Shown here: positions 33,996-41,758 of the stretch, in pieces
Layout of the letters: each line of letters starts with the position of its first letter
Position numbering within the stretch: the stretch's first letter is position 1
Source: Phaeospirillum sp.
GTDB lineage: Bacteria; Pseudomonadota; Alphaproteobacteria; Rhodospirillales; Magnetospirillaceae
Length of the DNA: 49,204 nt
Reading direction: 5' to 3'
NCBI GenBank assembly: GCA_030824585.1
Contig: JAVBXM010000087.1
Location: 1-49,204 of the forward strand
The notes under the pieces: generated by a model
What the model saw: the letters and a program-made list of their open reading frames with translations, nothing else
Told to the model about the DNA's origin: nothing
The model's database searches: none
Translations under genes and position numbers: made by a program

Positions 33996-34169
33996 ATGAG
34001 CCTTCATGACCGTGTCGAGTCCTTGAAAGCCAAGCATGCCGCTCTGGAAAATGCCATCGAGATGGAAACCAGACGCCCGCTGCCGGATAACACCCAGATC
34101 CACGATCTCAAGCGCAAGAAATTGCTGATCAAGGACGAGCTGAGCCGTATCGGCTCCAGACCTCACTGA
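33996..34169 (+). CDS. small YdcH/DUF465-like protein (57 aa)
   Basis: Encodes a protein beginning MSLHDRVESLKAKHAALENA and ending LKRKKLLIKDELSRIGSRPH. The two-helix layout and KKLxIKDELxR ending match the DUF465 pattern seen at 31771. GGGAGGA is positioned 5 nt before the ATG, which strongly supports translation. Its own short leader contains a CAGGG...CCCTG hairpin. It is probably monocistronic; function unknown. Confidence 0.8.
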   Translation: MSLHDRVESLKAKHAALENAIEMETRRPLPDNTQIHDLKRKKLLIKDELSRIGSRPH

Positions 34170-34240
34170 AGAAGGCGATCGAGGGGCCGGTCCATCCGGC
34201 CCCTTATTTCATTCGGCCTACCCGTCGCCGAATTCACAAA

Positions 34241-34457
34241 TTGCAACATTTACCCCCGATCAGCGGAAATCTGCGAACCTTGCAAATCGGCGAGGATCGT
34301 CCGGTAACCTTTTGTGAAACAACGTGAAAACAGCCATTCGCCGGGTTCGGTGAAAATGGCCCCACGTCTCTGCAATGCACCTTTGCAAAATTTGCCGGCA
34401 TACGGCATTCTCCCCACTCAGACGGAGGGGCGAAAAGCCCCCCATGGGAGTTGCAAA
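34241..34457 (+). promoter_or_regulatory. TTGCAA-type motif cluster upstream of prpE
   Basis: The 306 nt between the small YdcH-like gene and prpE hold no gene, but contain TTGCAA cores at 34241, 34280, 34383 and 34451, plus a near match CTGCAA at 34370. The TTTGCAAA palindrome is the known site of ScfR/RamB-type acyl-CoA-responsive regulators, including PccR of Rhodobacter, which controls propionyl-CoA use. That fits the downstream gene, although exact half-site spacing differs. Confidence 0.5.
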
Positions 34458-34475
34458 GCAGAGGACCTGTCCGAC

Positions 34476-36392
34476 ATGACCAACGCATACCAGCAAGCCT
34501 ACGAAAAGTCGCTGAAGGACCCCGAGGGGTTCTGGGGAGAGGCGGCCAAGGACATTCATTGGTACAAGACCTGGGATAAGGTCCTGGACGATTCCAACAA
34601 GCCGTTCTATCGCTGGTTCGTCGGTGCCGAGACCAACACCTGCTACAACGCCATCGACCGCCATGTGGAGCAGGGTCGCGGCGAGCAGACCGCCATCATC
34701 TACGACAGCCCGGTCACCAGCACCAAGCGCAAGATCAGCTACAACGAGCTGAAGGACCAGGTGTCGCGCCTTGCCGGCGCCCTGGCCGCGCTCGGCGTCG
34801 CCAAGGGCGACCGCGTGCTGCTGTACATGCCCATGGTCCCCGAGGCCGTGGTCGGCATGCTGGCCGTTGCCCGCCTGGGCGCCATCCATTCGGTGGTGTT
34901 CGGCGGCTTCGCCCCCACCGAGCTGGCCACCCGCATCAACGACGCCAAGCCGAAGGTGATCCTGTCGGCCTCCTGCGGCATCGAGGGGTCGCGCGTCATC
35001 GCCTACAAGCCCATGCTGGACGAGGCCATCGACCTGTCCGAGCACAAGCCCGGCCACACCATCATGCTGCAGCGTCCCCAGGCCGCCGCCGCCATGGACC
35101 GCCCCGGCGACCTGGACTGGACCGAGACCTGCGCCAAGGCCAAGCCCGCCGATTGCGTGCCGGTGAAGGCCACCGATCCGCTGTACATCCTCTACACCTC
35201 GGGCACCACCGGCCAGCCCAAGGGCGTGGTCCGCGACAACGGCGGCCACATGGTCGCCCTGATGTGGTCCATGAAGTACGTCTACAACATCAAGCCGGGC
35301 GAAGTGTTCTGGGCCGCGTCCGATGTGGGCTGGGTGGTCGGCCACTCCTATATCTGCTACGCCCCGCTGCTCAACGGCTCGACCACCGTGGTCTACGAGG
35401 GCAAGCCGGTCGGCACCCCCGACGCCGGCGCCTTCTGGCGGATGATCAGCGAGTACAAGATGGCCTCGCTGTTCACCGCGCCCACCGCCTTCCGCGCCAT
35501 CAAGCGCGAGGACCCCAACGGCGAGCTGCTCAAGAAGTACGATCTGACCGGCTTCCGCGCCCTGTTCCTGGCCGGCGAGCGTTCGGACCCCGATACCATC
35601 AACTGGGCGCGGGAAAAGCTGAACGTGCCGGTGGTGGATCACTGGTGGCAGACCGAGACCGGCTGGGCCATCGCCGCCAACTGCCTGGGCCTGCACGAAT
35701 TCCCCATCAAGCCCGGCTCGCCCACCAAGCCGGTCCCCGGCTGGGGCCTGGAAGTCCTCGACGAAGGCCACCAGCCCTGCGAGGCCGGCAAGGTCGGCTC
35801 GCTGGTCGTGCGCCTGCCGCTGCCCCCCGGCGCCCTGCTGACCCTGTGGAATGCCGACCAGCGCTGCATCGACAGCTACTATTCGGAATTCCAGGGCTGC
35901 TACAAGACCGCCGACGCCGGCATGATCGATGAGGACGGCTACGCCTACATCATGTCGCGCACCGACGACATCATCAACGTCGCCGGCCACCGCCTGTCCA
36001 CCGGCGGCATGGAAGAGGTGCTGGCCAGCCATCCCGACGTGGCGGAATGCGCCGTCATCGGTGTGGCCGACCAGTTGAAGGGCCAGTTGCCGCTGGGCTT
36101 CATCTGCCTCAAGGCCGGCGTCACCAAGCCCCACGACCAGGTCGTCGCCGAGGTGGTCAAGCTGGTGCGCGAGAAGATCGGCCCCGTGGCCGCCTTCAAG
36201 ACCTGCACCGTGGTCAACCGCCTGCCCAAGACCCGCTCGGGCAAGATCCTGCGCGGTACCATGCAGAAGATCGCCGACAACCAGGACTTCAAGATGCCGG
36301 CGACCATCGACGATCCCGCCATCCTGGACGAGATCGAGGAATCCCTGGAAAGCGTCGGCTACGCCAAGGCCCGCCAGGAAGCCGTGGAGTAG
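34476..36392 (+). CDS. prpE: propionyl-CoA synthetase
   Basis: A 638-residue acyl-adenylate-forming ligase that activates propionate (or acetate) to its CoA thioester. AMP-binding motif YTSGTTGQPKGVVRD (about 235-249), WWQTETGW (about 390-397), RTDDIINVAGHRLS and the acetylatable-lysine loop KTRSGKILRG (about 587-596). The GVVRDNGGH form resembles PrpE more than Acs. The start at 34476 drops 54 residues of an open frame that lie in the regulatory region. GAGG precedes the ATG at rather long spacing. Likely controlled by the TTGCAA motifs; a strong hairpin follows. Confidence 0.88.
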   Translation: MTNAYQQAYEKSLKDPEGFWGEAAKDIHWYKTWDKVLDDSNKPFYRWFVGAETNTCYNAIDRHVEQGRGEQTAIIYDSPVTSTKRKISYNELKDQVSRLAGALAALGVAKGDRVLLYMPMVPEAVVGMLAVARLGAIHSVVFGGFAPTELATRINDAKPKVILSASCGIEGSRVIAYKPMLDEAIDLSEHKPGHTIMLQRPQAAAAMDRPGDLDWTETCAKAKPADCVPVKATDPLYILYTSGTTGQPKGVVRDNGGHMVALMWSMKYVYNIKPGEVFWAASDVGWVVGHSYICYAPLLNGSTTVVYEGKPVGTPDAGAFWRMISEYKMASLFTAPTAFRAIKREDPNGELLKKYDLTGFRALFLAGERSDPDTINWAREKLNVPVVDHWWQTETGWAIAANCLGLHEFPIKPGSPTKPVPGWGLEVLDEGHQPCEAGKVGSLVVRLPLPPGALLTLWNADQRCIDSYYSEFQGCYKTADAGMIDEDGYAYIMSRTDDIINVAGHRLSTGGMEEVLASHPDVAECAVIGVADQLKGQLPLGFICLKAGVTKPHDQVVAEVVKLVREKIGPVAAFKTCTVVNRLPKTRSGKILRGTMQKIADNQDFKMPATIDDPAILDEIEESLESVGYAKARQEAVE

Positions 36393-36419
36393 GCCTTTCC
36401 GTCACGCGGAAACGTAAAG

Positions 36420-36445
36420 CGGCCCCCGGAGCGATCCGGGGGCCG
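36420..36445 (+). terminator. hairpin after prpE
   Basis: A 10-bp GC stem (CGGCCCCCGG with its complement) and a 6-nt loop, 27 nt after the stop, followed by TTGTCGTTC. Probable terminator with a weak T-tract. Confidence 0.65.
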
Positions 36446-36473
36446 TTGTCGTTCGGGAGGGGGGAGGAGAAAA

Positions 36474-36495
36474 GCGAAGGGATTTATCCCTTCGC
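36474..36495 (-). terminator. 22-nt palindromic hairpin after Cys-rich gene
   Basis: GCGAAGGGAT and its exact complement are separated by 2 nt, 35 nt beyond the stop of the small minus-strand gene. It could end that transcript or be a bidirectional barrier with the prpE hairpin. Confidence 0.5.
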
Positions 36496-36530
36496 GCATC
36501 CCCGTTCCGTTTTCAGCCGGAGGAGGGGGG

Positions 36531-36758
36531 CTATCCCACCCGCTTTTCCAAATCCTTGTCCCCATTCTCCGCCAGCCAGTCTTCGATCTGGTGCAGGCGG
36601 GTGTCGCATTCGGTGCGCTGGAGGCAGTCGTGGCGGTGCAGGCAATCCTGGGCCACCGAGGCCGTGCAGCGAACCAGATCGGGGTCGCAACGGCGGCTGG
36701 CCCATTTCAGGGCCAGTTCAAGGCCTTGCAGGCAGGTGCAGTCGAGGCTTTGGGCCAT
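36531..36758 (-). CDS. cysteine-rich small protein (75 aa)
   Basis: Seven cysteines in the first 51 residues: C7-x-C9, then C24, C31, C39, C45 and C51 with spacers of 6, 7, 5 and 5, interspersed with His41, His43 and His56. No signal peptide, so disulfides are unlikely and metal or cluster binding is more plausible. GGAGGGG lies 8 nt before the ATG, good evidence of translation. No family recognised. It sits between prpE and the zinc locus, but on its own transcript. Confidence 0.65.
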   Translation of the reverse strand: MAQSLDCTCLQGLELALKWASRRCDPDLVRCTASVAQDCLHRHDCLQRTECDTRLHQIEDWLAENGDKDLEKRVG

Positions 36759-36878
36759 TCGGCATCCCCTCCATCAGGATTAGTGCCTAGTCTAACCCGT
36801 CCTTTTGGAAAAGTATCGCCTCACGTGTTGTGCAAAAGGATAGGTTCGCCAAATTGGCTGCATACCATGGGTATGCGC

Positions 36879-36914
36879 AAAAAAAATCCGCCCCGAACCA
36901 AAGGGCCGGGGCGG
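36879..36914 (-). terminator. intrinsic terminator with eight-T run
   Basis: On the minus strand CCGCCCCG (36914-36907) pairs with CGGGGCGG (36895-36888) around an 11-nt loop, followed directly by A then TTTTTTTT (36886-36879). It would end the candidate small RNA and also the zinc operon. A further hairpin GCATACC-CAT-GGTATGC lies just beyond, at 36860-36876. Confidence 0.85.
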
Positions 36915-36962
36915 TGGAAGTTGCTTAGAGAGGGAGGCTGACCTCGGGGGAGGCCAACATCT
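36879..36962 (-). ncRNA. candidate small RNA with CCUCCC motifs
   Basis: The 352 nt between 36759 and 37110 have no gene. On the minus strand a -35 TTGACT and -10 TAGTCT, 17 nt apart, predict a start near 36962. The transcript of about 84 nt would contain GGCCTCCCCCGAGGTC (a small hairpin with a C-rich loop), a free CCTCCCTCTC and the intrinsic terminator. CCUCCC loops are anti-Shine-Dalgarno motifs typical of alphaproteobacterial regulatory RNAs. The alternative is the 3' end of the zinc operon transcript. Confidence 0.5.
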
Positions 36963-36968
36963 GGAATA

Positions 36969-36997
36969 AGACTAACAAGCAGGGATTTCTCAGTCAA
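36969..36997 (-). promoter_or_regulatory. sigma70-like promoter for the small RNA
   Basis: TTGACT (36997-36992), a 17-nt spacer and TAGTCT (36974-36969) read leftwards. The -35 matches 5 of 6 consensus bases, the -10 only 3 of 6, within a locally AT-rich patch. Confidence 0.4.
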
Positions 36998-37110
36998 ATG
37001 ATTTTAATGTGCGATGCGGCAATTCCGAGTGGATTGGTCGGGAGGTCGGCAGCCGGTGGGACGGGCGGGTGGAATCCGCATGTCCCGGACGACGGCCGCG
37101 AAAATCGCCC

Positions 37111-38157
37111 CTATCGGGATGCGCCGCCGTCCTCGATCGCCAGTACGCCCTTCAGCAGGTCTTCCACCGCCTGGCGCGACAGGTCGCGGGTGATGAAGAC
37201 GATGCGGGTACGGTGATCGTCGTCGGGCCAGCCGGGCAGGGGGGCCGGCGGGTGGAAGACGTGCTGCACCCCGTGGATGGCCAGGGGATCGGCGGATTCG
37301 CGGGCGTTGACGATGCCCTTGATGCGCAGCAGGTTCTCGCCCTTGGACGAGATCATCAGCTCGAGCGCGAAGCCGAGCGCCATCCACGATACCGGTTCGC
37401 TGGCGGTGAAGACGAAGGCCTGGATATGGGCGTCGTGGCGGTTGGCGTCGTGGTGATAATGATGGTCGTGGTGGGCGTGCTGATGGGCGCGGTAGGCTTC
37501 CTCGTTCAACCAACCGGCCACGTCGGGAATTTTGCTGCCGGCGTTGAACAGGCCGGCGTCGAGGATATCCCCGGGCTCGAGCCTGCCCTGTACCGCGACG
37601 ATGATGGGGGCGGCCGGGTTGAGGCGGCGGAGCCGGGCGCGCAGCACCTCGACCATCACCGGGTCGGCGATGTCGGCCTTGGTCAGCACCAGCCGGTCGG
37701 CCACCGCCACCTGCTTCACCGCTTCGGCCTGGGCGTCCAGGGTACGGTCGCCGTTGACCGCATCCACCGTGGCGACGATGCCGTCCAGCTTGTAGCGGCT
37801 GGAGATCAGCGGGTCGCTCATCAGGGTGTGGATGATGGGGGCGGGATCGGCCAGTCCGGTGGTCTCGATGATCATGCGGTTGAACTCGGGGATCTCGCCC
37901 CGCACCCGCTTGACGAACAGGTCGCGCATGCCCTCGACCAGATCGCCGCGCACCGTGCAGCACAGGCAGCCCGATTGCAGCAGCACCACGTCCTCGGCCA
38001 CCTGGCGCACCAGCAGGTGATCCAGCCCGACCGAGCCGAACTCGTTGATCAGCACGGCGGTGTCGGCCAGACCCGGCTGGGCCAGCAGGTGGTTGAGGAG
38101 GGTCGTCTTGCCGCTGCCCAAAAAGCCGGTCAGCACGGTGACGGGAATGAGGCTCAT
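37111..38157 (-). CDS. COG0523 (CobW/ZNG1-like) zinc GTPase chaperone
   Basis: A 348-residue P-loop GTPase that loads or moves metal. Walker A GFLGSGKTT (11-19), the metal motif CLCC (Cys64, Cys66, Cys67), TKAD guanine-specificity motif, and a histidine-rich linker (about 228-248: HQHAHHDHHYHHDANRHDAH) before the C-terminal CobW_C domain. The position, third in a transcript from the Zur box, points to zinc delivery in starvation rather than cobalamin synthesis. Its ATG overlaps the hisI stop by 4 nt (ATGA). The terminator at 36879 lies about 200 nt downstream. Confidence 0.92.
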   Translation of the reverse strand: MSLIPVTVLTGFLGSGKTTLLNHLLAQPGLADTAVLINEFGSVGLDHLLVRQVAEDVVLLQSGCLCCTVRGDLVEGMRDLFVKRVRGEIPEFNRMIIETTGLADPAPIIHTLMSDPLISSRYKLDGIVATVDAVNGDRTLDAQAEAVKQVAVADRLVLTKADIADPVMVEVLRARLRRLNPAAPIIVAVQGRLEPGDILDAGLFNAGSKIPDVAGWLNEEAYRAHQHAHHDHHYHHDANRHDAHIQAFVFTASEPVSWMALGFALELMISSKGENLLRIKGIVNARESADPLAIHGVQHVFHPPAPLPGWPDDDHRTRIVFITRDLSRQAVEDLLKGVLAIEDGGASR

Positions 38158-38552
38158 TTTTTGTAAAGCTCCTCGGGCGACACCTGCACCGTCGCCACCT
38201 CGGTCAAGCCTTGCGGCCGGGCGGCGGTGTAAAAGCAGGTGCGCCGCCCGGTGTGGCAGGCGACGCCGTCCTGGTCGACCTTGAGCAGGATGGTGTCGCC
38301 GTCGCAGTCGATGAGGAAGTCCTTGAGCCGCTGCTGCTGGCCCGAGGTCTCGCCCTTGCGCCACAGCCCGCCGCGCGAACGCGAGAAATAGCAGACCCGG
38401 CCGGTCTCCAGGGTCTCGGCCACGGATTGGGCGTTCATCCAGGCCATCATCAGCACCTCGCCGGTGTCGAATTGCTGGGCGATGGCCGGCACCAGACCGT
38501 CGGCGTTGAACTTGAGCTTCGGCAGGATTGCGGTGGGATCGATAGCGGGCAT
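38154..38552 (-). CDS. hisI: phosphoribosyl-AMP cyclohydrolase
   Basis: Third step of histidine synthesis: opens the purine ring of phosphoribosyl-AMP. The 132-residue single-domain protein keeps the metal-binding residues: zinc cysteines 83, 99 and 106 (DCDGD, ACHTG, TCFYT) and magnesium aspartates 82, 84 and 86. It lies between znuA (30 nt upstream) and the COG0523 gene (4-nt overlap), not with his genes. HisI paralogues in Zur regulons are known, so this may be a zinc-starvation copy or the client of the neighbouring metallochaperone. GAGAGG lies 7 nt before the ATG. Confidence 0.93.
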   Translation of the reverse strand: MPAIDPTAILPKLKFNADGLVPAIAQQFDTGEVLMMAWMNAQSVAETLETGRVCYFSRSRGGLWRKGETSGQQQRLKDFLIDCDGDTILLKVDQDGVACHTGRRTCFYTAARPQGLTEVATVQVSPEELYKK

Positions 38553-38582
38553 GATGGAACCTCTCGAAGGGAGGCTATGGGT

Positions 38583-39515
38583 TTAGCGGGCGGACAGGCA
38601 CTCGGCAAGGGCGGCGGCAAGTCCCTTCATCTGCTGCACATAGGAGTCCTTGCCGGCGGCCACAAGCAGGCCTTCCGGGTCCAGCCGCCCCAGCCGCACC
38701 CCCGCCGCCTCGGCCAATATGGTGGCGGTGCCCGAGGGGGCTCCCGGCTCGCCGAACACGCAGGCGGCGCCGGTACTCTTCAGGCGGTCGCGCAACTGGG
38801 CCATGCGCTTGGCTCCCGGCGGACGCTCGGGATCGACGGTGATCGCCCCGGCCGGCGACAGGCCGTAGCGCGCCTCGAAATACTGGTGGGCGTCGTGGAA
38901 CACCACATAGGGACGCCGCGCCACCGGGGCCAGCGTGGCGGCGATCTCCGCGTCCATCTCGGCGAGCCGCCGCTTCAGGGACTCGGCATTGGCGGCGTAG
39001 CGGGGGGCGTTGGCCGGGTCGAGCCCGCTCAGCCGGTCGGCCACCGCGCCGGCCAGCAGGGCGGCGTTGCGCGGGTCGAGCCAGACATGGGGATCGGTCT
39101 CGTCCTGCTTGCCGTGGTCGTGGTGGGCGCCGTGACCGTGGCCGTCCGCGTCCCAGGCGCCGCCCTCGCGGCCGTCCAGGCGGATCAGGCCGGGCAGCGC
39201 CAGCATGGCCAGGCTATCCTTGCGCCGCGCCAGGGGGCGTTCCAGCCAGGATTCCAGGGCGGGCCCGACCCATACCACCAGCCGCGCCTTCTCGGCGGCG
39301 CGGGCGTCGGAGGGCTTCATGGCATAGCCGTGGGGCGAGGCGCTGCCCGAGACGATCAGGCCGGGCTCGCCCACGCCCTCCATCACCGCCGCCACCAGGG
39401 AGTGCAGCGGCTTGATGCTGACCAGCACCGCCGGCACCTCGGCCCAGGCGTGGGAGAACGGGGCGGGCGCGGCGAGACCGGCCAGGATGAGGGCGGCTGC
39501 CAGGGTCTTCCGCAT
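38583..39515 (-). CDS. znuA: zinc ABC transporter solute-binding protein
   Basis: Periplasmic zinc-capture protein of 310 residues. Signal peptide about 1-25 (ending SHAWA), then IKPLHSLVAAVM with the first His ligand, and a long histidine-rich acidic loop (DADGHGHGAHHDHGKQD) before DPHVWLDPRN, typical of ZnuA as opposed to manganese binders. VVFHDAHQYFEARYGL gives another conserved His. The ATG at 39515 has GGAG 7 nt upstream, better than the start six codons earlier. It opens the minus-strand zinc operon from the shared Zur box. Confidence 0.94.
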   Translation of the reverse strand: MRKTLAAALILAGLAAPAPFSHAWAEVPAVLVSIKPLHSLVAAVMEGVGEPGLIVSGSASPHGYAMKPSDARAAEKARLVVWVGPALESWLERPLARRKDSLAMLALPGLIRLDGREGGAWDADGHGHGAHHDHGKQDETDPHVWLDPRNAALLAGAVADRLSGLDPANAPRYAANAESLKRRLAEMDAEIAATLAPVARRPYVVFHDAHQYFEARYGLSPAGAITVDPERPPGAKRMAQLRDRLKSTGAACVFGEPGAPSGTATILAEAAGVRLGRLDPEGLLVAAGKDSYVQQMKGLAAALAECLSAR

Positions 39516-39549
39516 GGGGACGCTCCGTGTCATGATGGAAAGGATGAAA

Positions 39550-39564
39550 TGTTATAATATAACA
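39550..39564. promoter_or_regulatory. Zur box in the znuA/zur divergent promoter
   Basis: TGTTATAATATAACA is a perfect 15-nt palindrome and matches the alphaproteobacterial Zur operator (GTTATAATATAAC). It lies between znuA and zur and contains TATAAT (39553-39558), so operator and -10 box coincide. Bound Zur-zinc should shut off both znuA-hisI-COG0523 and zur-znuC-znuB. Confidence 0.92.
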
Positions 39565-39581
39565 CTCGTGCGGTGGCAAGG

Positions 39582-40064
39582 ATGAGCTTCCCGGTTTCCC
39601 ATCACGATCACGGCGCCTGTATCCGCGCGGCCATGGCGGCCGCCGAGGAGGAGTGCCGTCGGCGCGGTGCCCGGCTGACCGATATCCGCCGCCGGGTGCT
39701 GGAACTGGTGTGGGGCAGTCACCGGCCGGTGGGGGCCTATGCCCTGCTGGAGGCCTTGGGCAAGGAGGGCTGGTCGGCGGCGCCGCCCACCGTCTACCGT
39801 GCCCTCGACTTCCTGCAGGCCCACGGCCTGGTGCACCGTATCGCCCTGCTCAACGCCTTTGTCGGCTGCGCCCATCCCGGCCATCTCCATGCCGGGCAGT
39901 TCCTGCTGTGCGCCGAATGCGGCATCGCCGTCGAACTGGAGGACGAGGAGGTGGATGCCGCCATCGGCCGGGCCGCCGGGCGCATGGGCTTTTCCGTGGC
40001 GCGCCAGACCATCGAGATCGAAGGGCTGTGTGCCGAGTGTCGCGAGAAGGGGGGGCGGCCATGA
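39582..40064 (+). CDS. zur: zinc uptake regulator Zur (Fur family)
   Basis: A 160-residue Fur-family repressor: winged helix (about 20-90: RLTDIRRRVLELVWGSHRPVGAYALLEALGKEG...PPTVYRALDFLQAHGLVHRI), then the metal-binding dimer domain with HPGHLHAGQFLLCAEC and a C-terminal CAEC, the paired CxxC structural zinc site. Start uncertain: ATG 39582 is used, but GTG 39573 is in frame and also close to the predicted transcription start; the leader would be very short either way. Its stop overlaps znuC by 4 nt. Confidence 0.92.
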   Translation: MSFPVSHHDHGACIRAAMAAAEEECRRRGARLTDIRRRVLELVWGSHRPVGAYALLEALGKEGWSAAPPTVYRALDFLQAHGLVHRIALLNAFVGCAHPGHLHAGQFLLCAECGIAVELEDEEVDAAIGRAAGRMGFSVARQTIEIEGLCAECREKGGRP

Positions 40065-40876
40065 GCGGCGGCGGCTCCCTGCTCGCCCTGTCCGGCGTGC
40101 GCCTCTCCCACGGCGGGCATCTGGTGCTCGACCGGGTGGACCTGACGGTGCAGGCCGGGCGGATCATCACCGTGGTCGGCCCCAACGGCGCCGGCAAGTC
40201 GTCGCTGCTCAAGGTGGCGCTGGGCCTGCTGCGTCCCGATGCCGGCACGGTGGAGCGCTCTGCCTCGGTCATCGGCTATGTGCCGCAGCGCCTGGACATC
40301 GGGCGGTTGCTGCCGTTGTCGGTGCGGCGCTTTCTGGCCATGGCGGTGCCCGATCGGGCCGACAGCCGGCGGCTGGAGGATACGCTGGACACGGTCGGCG
40401 CCGGCCATGTGCTGAACCGGCAGGTGGCCGACCTGTCGGGCGGCGAACTGCAGCGGGTGCTGCTGGCCCGCGCCCTGCTGCGACGGCCCGACCTGCTGGT
40501 GCTCGACGAGCCGGTGGGCGGCGTGGACGTGGCGGGGCAGGCGGAACTCTATGACCTGATCACCCGCCAGGCCCGCGACGGCGGAGTGGGGGTGCTGATG
40601 GTCTCCCACGACCTGCACGTGGTGATGGCCGCCACCGACCACGTGGTCTGCCTCAACCGCCATGTATGCTGCGCCGGCCATCCCGAGGCGGTCAGCCGCC
40701 ATCCCGAATATCTGGCGCTGTTCGGCCCCCGGGTGGCCGCCAGCCTTGCCATCTACACCCATGCCCACGACCACGGGCACGGCGCCGACGGTTCGGTGCT
40801 GCCGCTGGAGGGCGGGGGAGAGCCTCATGTTCAAGGGCATGGGCACGTGCATGGGCCGGGGTGCCGCCATGGATGA
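40061..40876 (+). CDS. znuC: zinc ABC transporter ATP-binding protein
   Basis: A 271-residue ATPase that powers zinc import with ZnuB. Walker A GPNGAGKSS (about 37-45), signature LSGGELQRV, Walker B LLVLDEPVGG and the switch MVSHDLH. The C-terminal tail of about 40 residues is unusually histidine-rich (THAHDHGHG and HVQGHGHVHGPGCRHG), perhaps a zinc-sensing or storage extension. The start overlaps zur (ATGA) and the end overlaps znuB by 8 nt. Confidence 0.94.
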   Translation: MSGGGSLLALSGVRLSHGGHLVLDRVDLTVQAGRIITVVGPNGAGKSSLLKVALGLLRPDAGTVERSASVIGYVPQRLDIGRLLPLSVRRFLAMAVPDRADSRRLEDTLDTVGAGHVLNRQVADLSGGELQRVLLARALLRRPDLLVLDEPVGGVDVAGQAELYDLITRQARDGGVGVLMVSHDLHVVMAATDHVVCLNRHVCCAGHPEAVSRHPEYLALFGPRVAASLAIYTHAHDHGHGADGSVLPLEGGGEPHVQGHGHVHGPGCRHG

Positions 40877-41651
40877 TTTCCTGCTGCGCGCCCTGATGGC
40901 GGGGGCGGCGGTGGCCCTGGTGGCCGGGCCGCTGGGCTGCTTCATCGTCTGGCGCCGCATGGCCTATTTCGGCGACGCCCTGGCCCATTCCGCCCTGCTG
41001 GGCATCGTGGCGGGATTGCTGCTGGGCGTGGCGCCCCTGGCCGGGGTAGTGGCCCTGTGCGTCGTGGCCGCCCTGATCCTGGCCCACGCCGAGGCCGACC
41101 GCGCCTCCGGCTCCGACAGCCTGCTGGGTATCCTGGCCCACGGCTCCCTGGCCCTGGGCCTGGTGCTGCTGTCCCTGATGGATAGGGTGAGGGTCGACTT
41201 GATGGGCTGGCTGTTCGGCGACATCCTGGCGGTGGGAGCCGACGACATCGTCTGGCTGTGGGGCGGGGCGTTGCTTGTCCTGGCGGTGCTGGCCTCCCAG
41301 TGGCGGAGCCTGGTGGCCGCCGCCGTGGACGAGGACCTGGCGGTGGTCGAGGGGCACCCGGTGGCCCGCGCCCGGATTGTGCTGATGCTGCTGGTGGCGC
41401 TGGGTGTCGCCGCTGCCATGAAGGTGGTCGGAGTCATGCTGGTGACCGCCATGCTGATCATTCCCGCGGCTGCGGCGCGGCGCCTGTCGCGCACTCCGGA
41501 ACAGATGGCCGTCCTGGCGGCGATGGCTGGACTGACGGCAGTGGCCCTTGGTTTGGGGGGCAGTTGGATGTGGGATACGCCGTCCGGACCCAGCATCGTA
41601 ACCGTGGCAACCGTGTTTTTCCTGCTGTCGCGCACCTTTTCTCGGCGATAA
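40869..41651 (+). CDS. znuB: zinc ABC transporter permease
   Basis: Inner-membrane channel of the zinc importer, 260 residues, with about eight helices of the ABC-3 family. The segment GCFIVWRRMAYFGDALAHSALLGI near the start and EDLAVVEGHPVARARIVLMLLVALGVA in the middle are family hallmarks. The start is ATG 40869, in frame with the longer open frame but preferred because it matches the family N-terminus and is coupled to znuC. Last gene of zur-znuC-znuB. Confidence 0.93.
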   Translation: MDDFLLRALMAGAAVALVAGPLGCFIVWRRMAYFGDALAHSALLGIVAGLLLGVAPLAGVVALCVVAALILAHAEADRASGSDSLLGILAHGSLALGLVLLSLMDRVRVDLMGWLFGDILAVGADDIVWLWGGALLVLAVLASQWRSLVAAAVDEDLAVVEGHPVARARIVLMLLVALGVAAAMKVVGVMLVTAMLIIPAAAARRLSRTPEQMAVLAAMAGLTAVALGLGGSWMWDTPSGPSIVTVATVFFLLSRTFSRR

Positions 41652-41758
41652 ACCGCGCGGACGGCCTTGCCGATTACCATCGGCGATGCCATCATCGGGC
41701 CTCAATTCCGGTATTTGGGGGAGGCCGCGCTCCAACAAGGAGCAGGGGGCCTTGAGCG

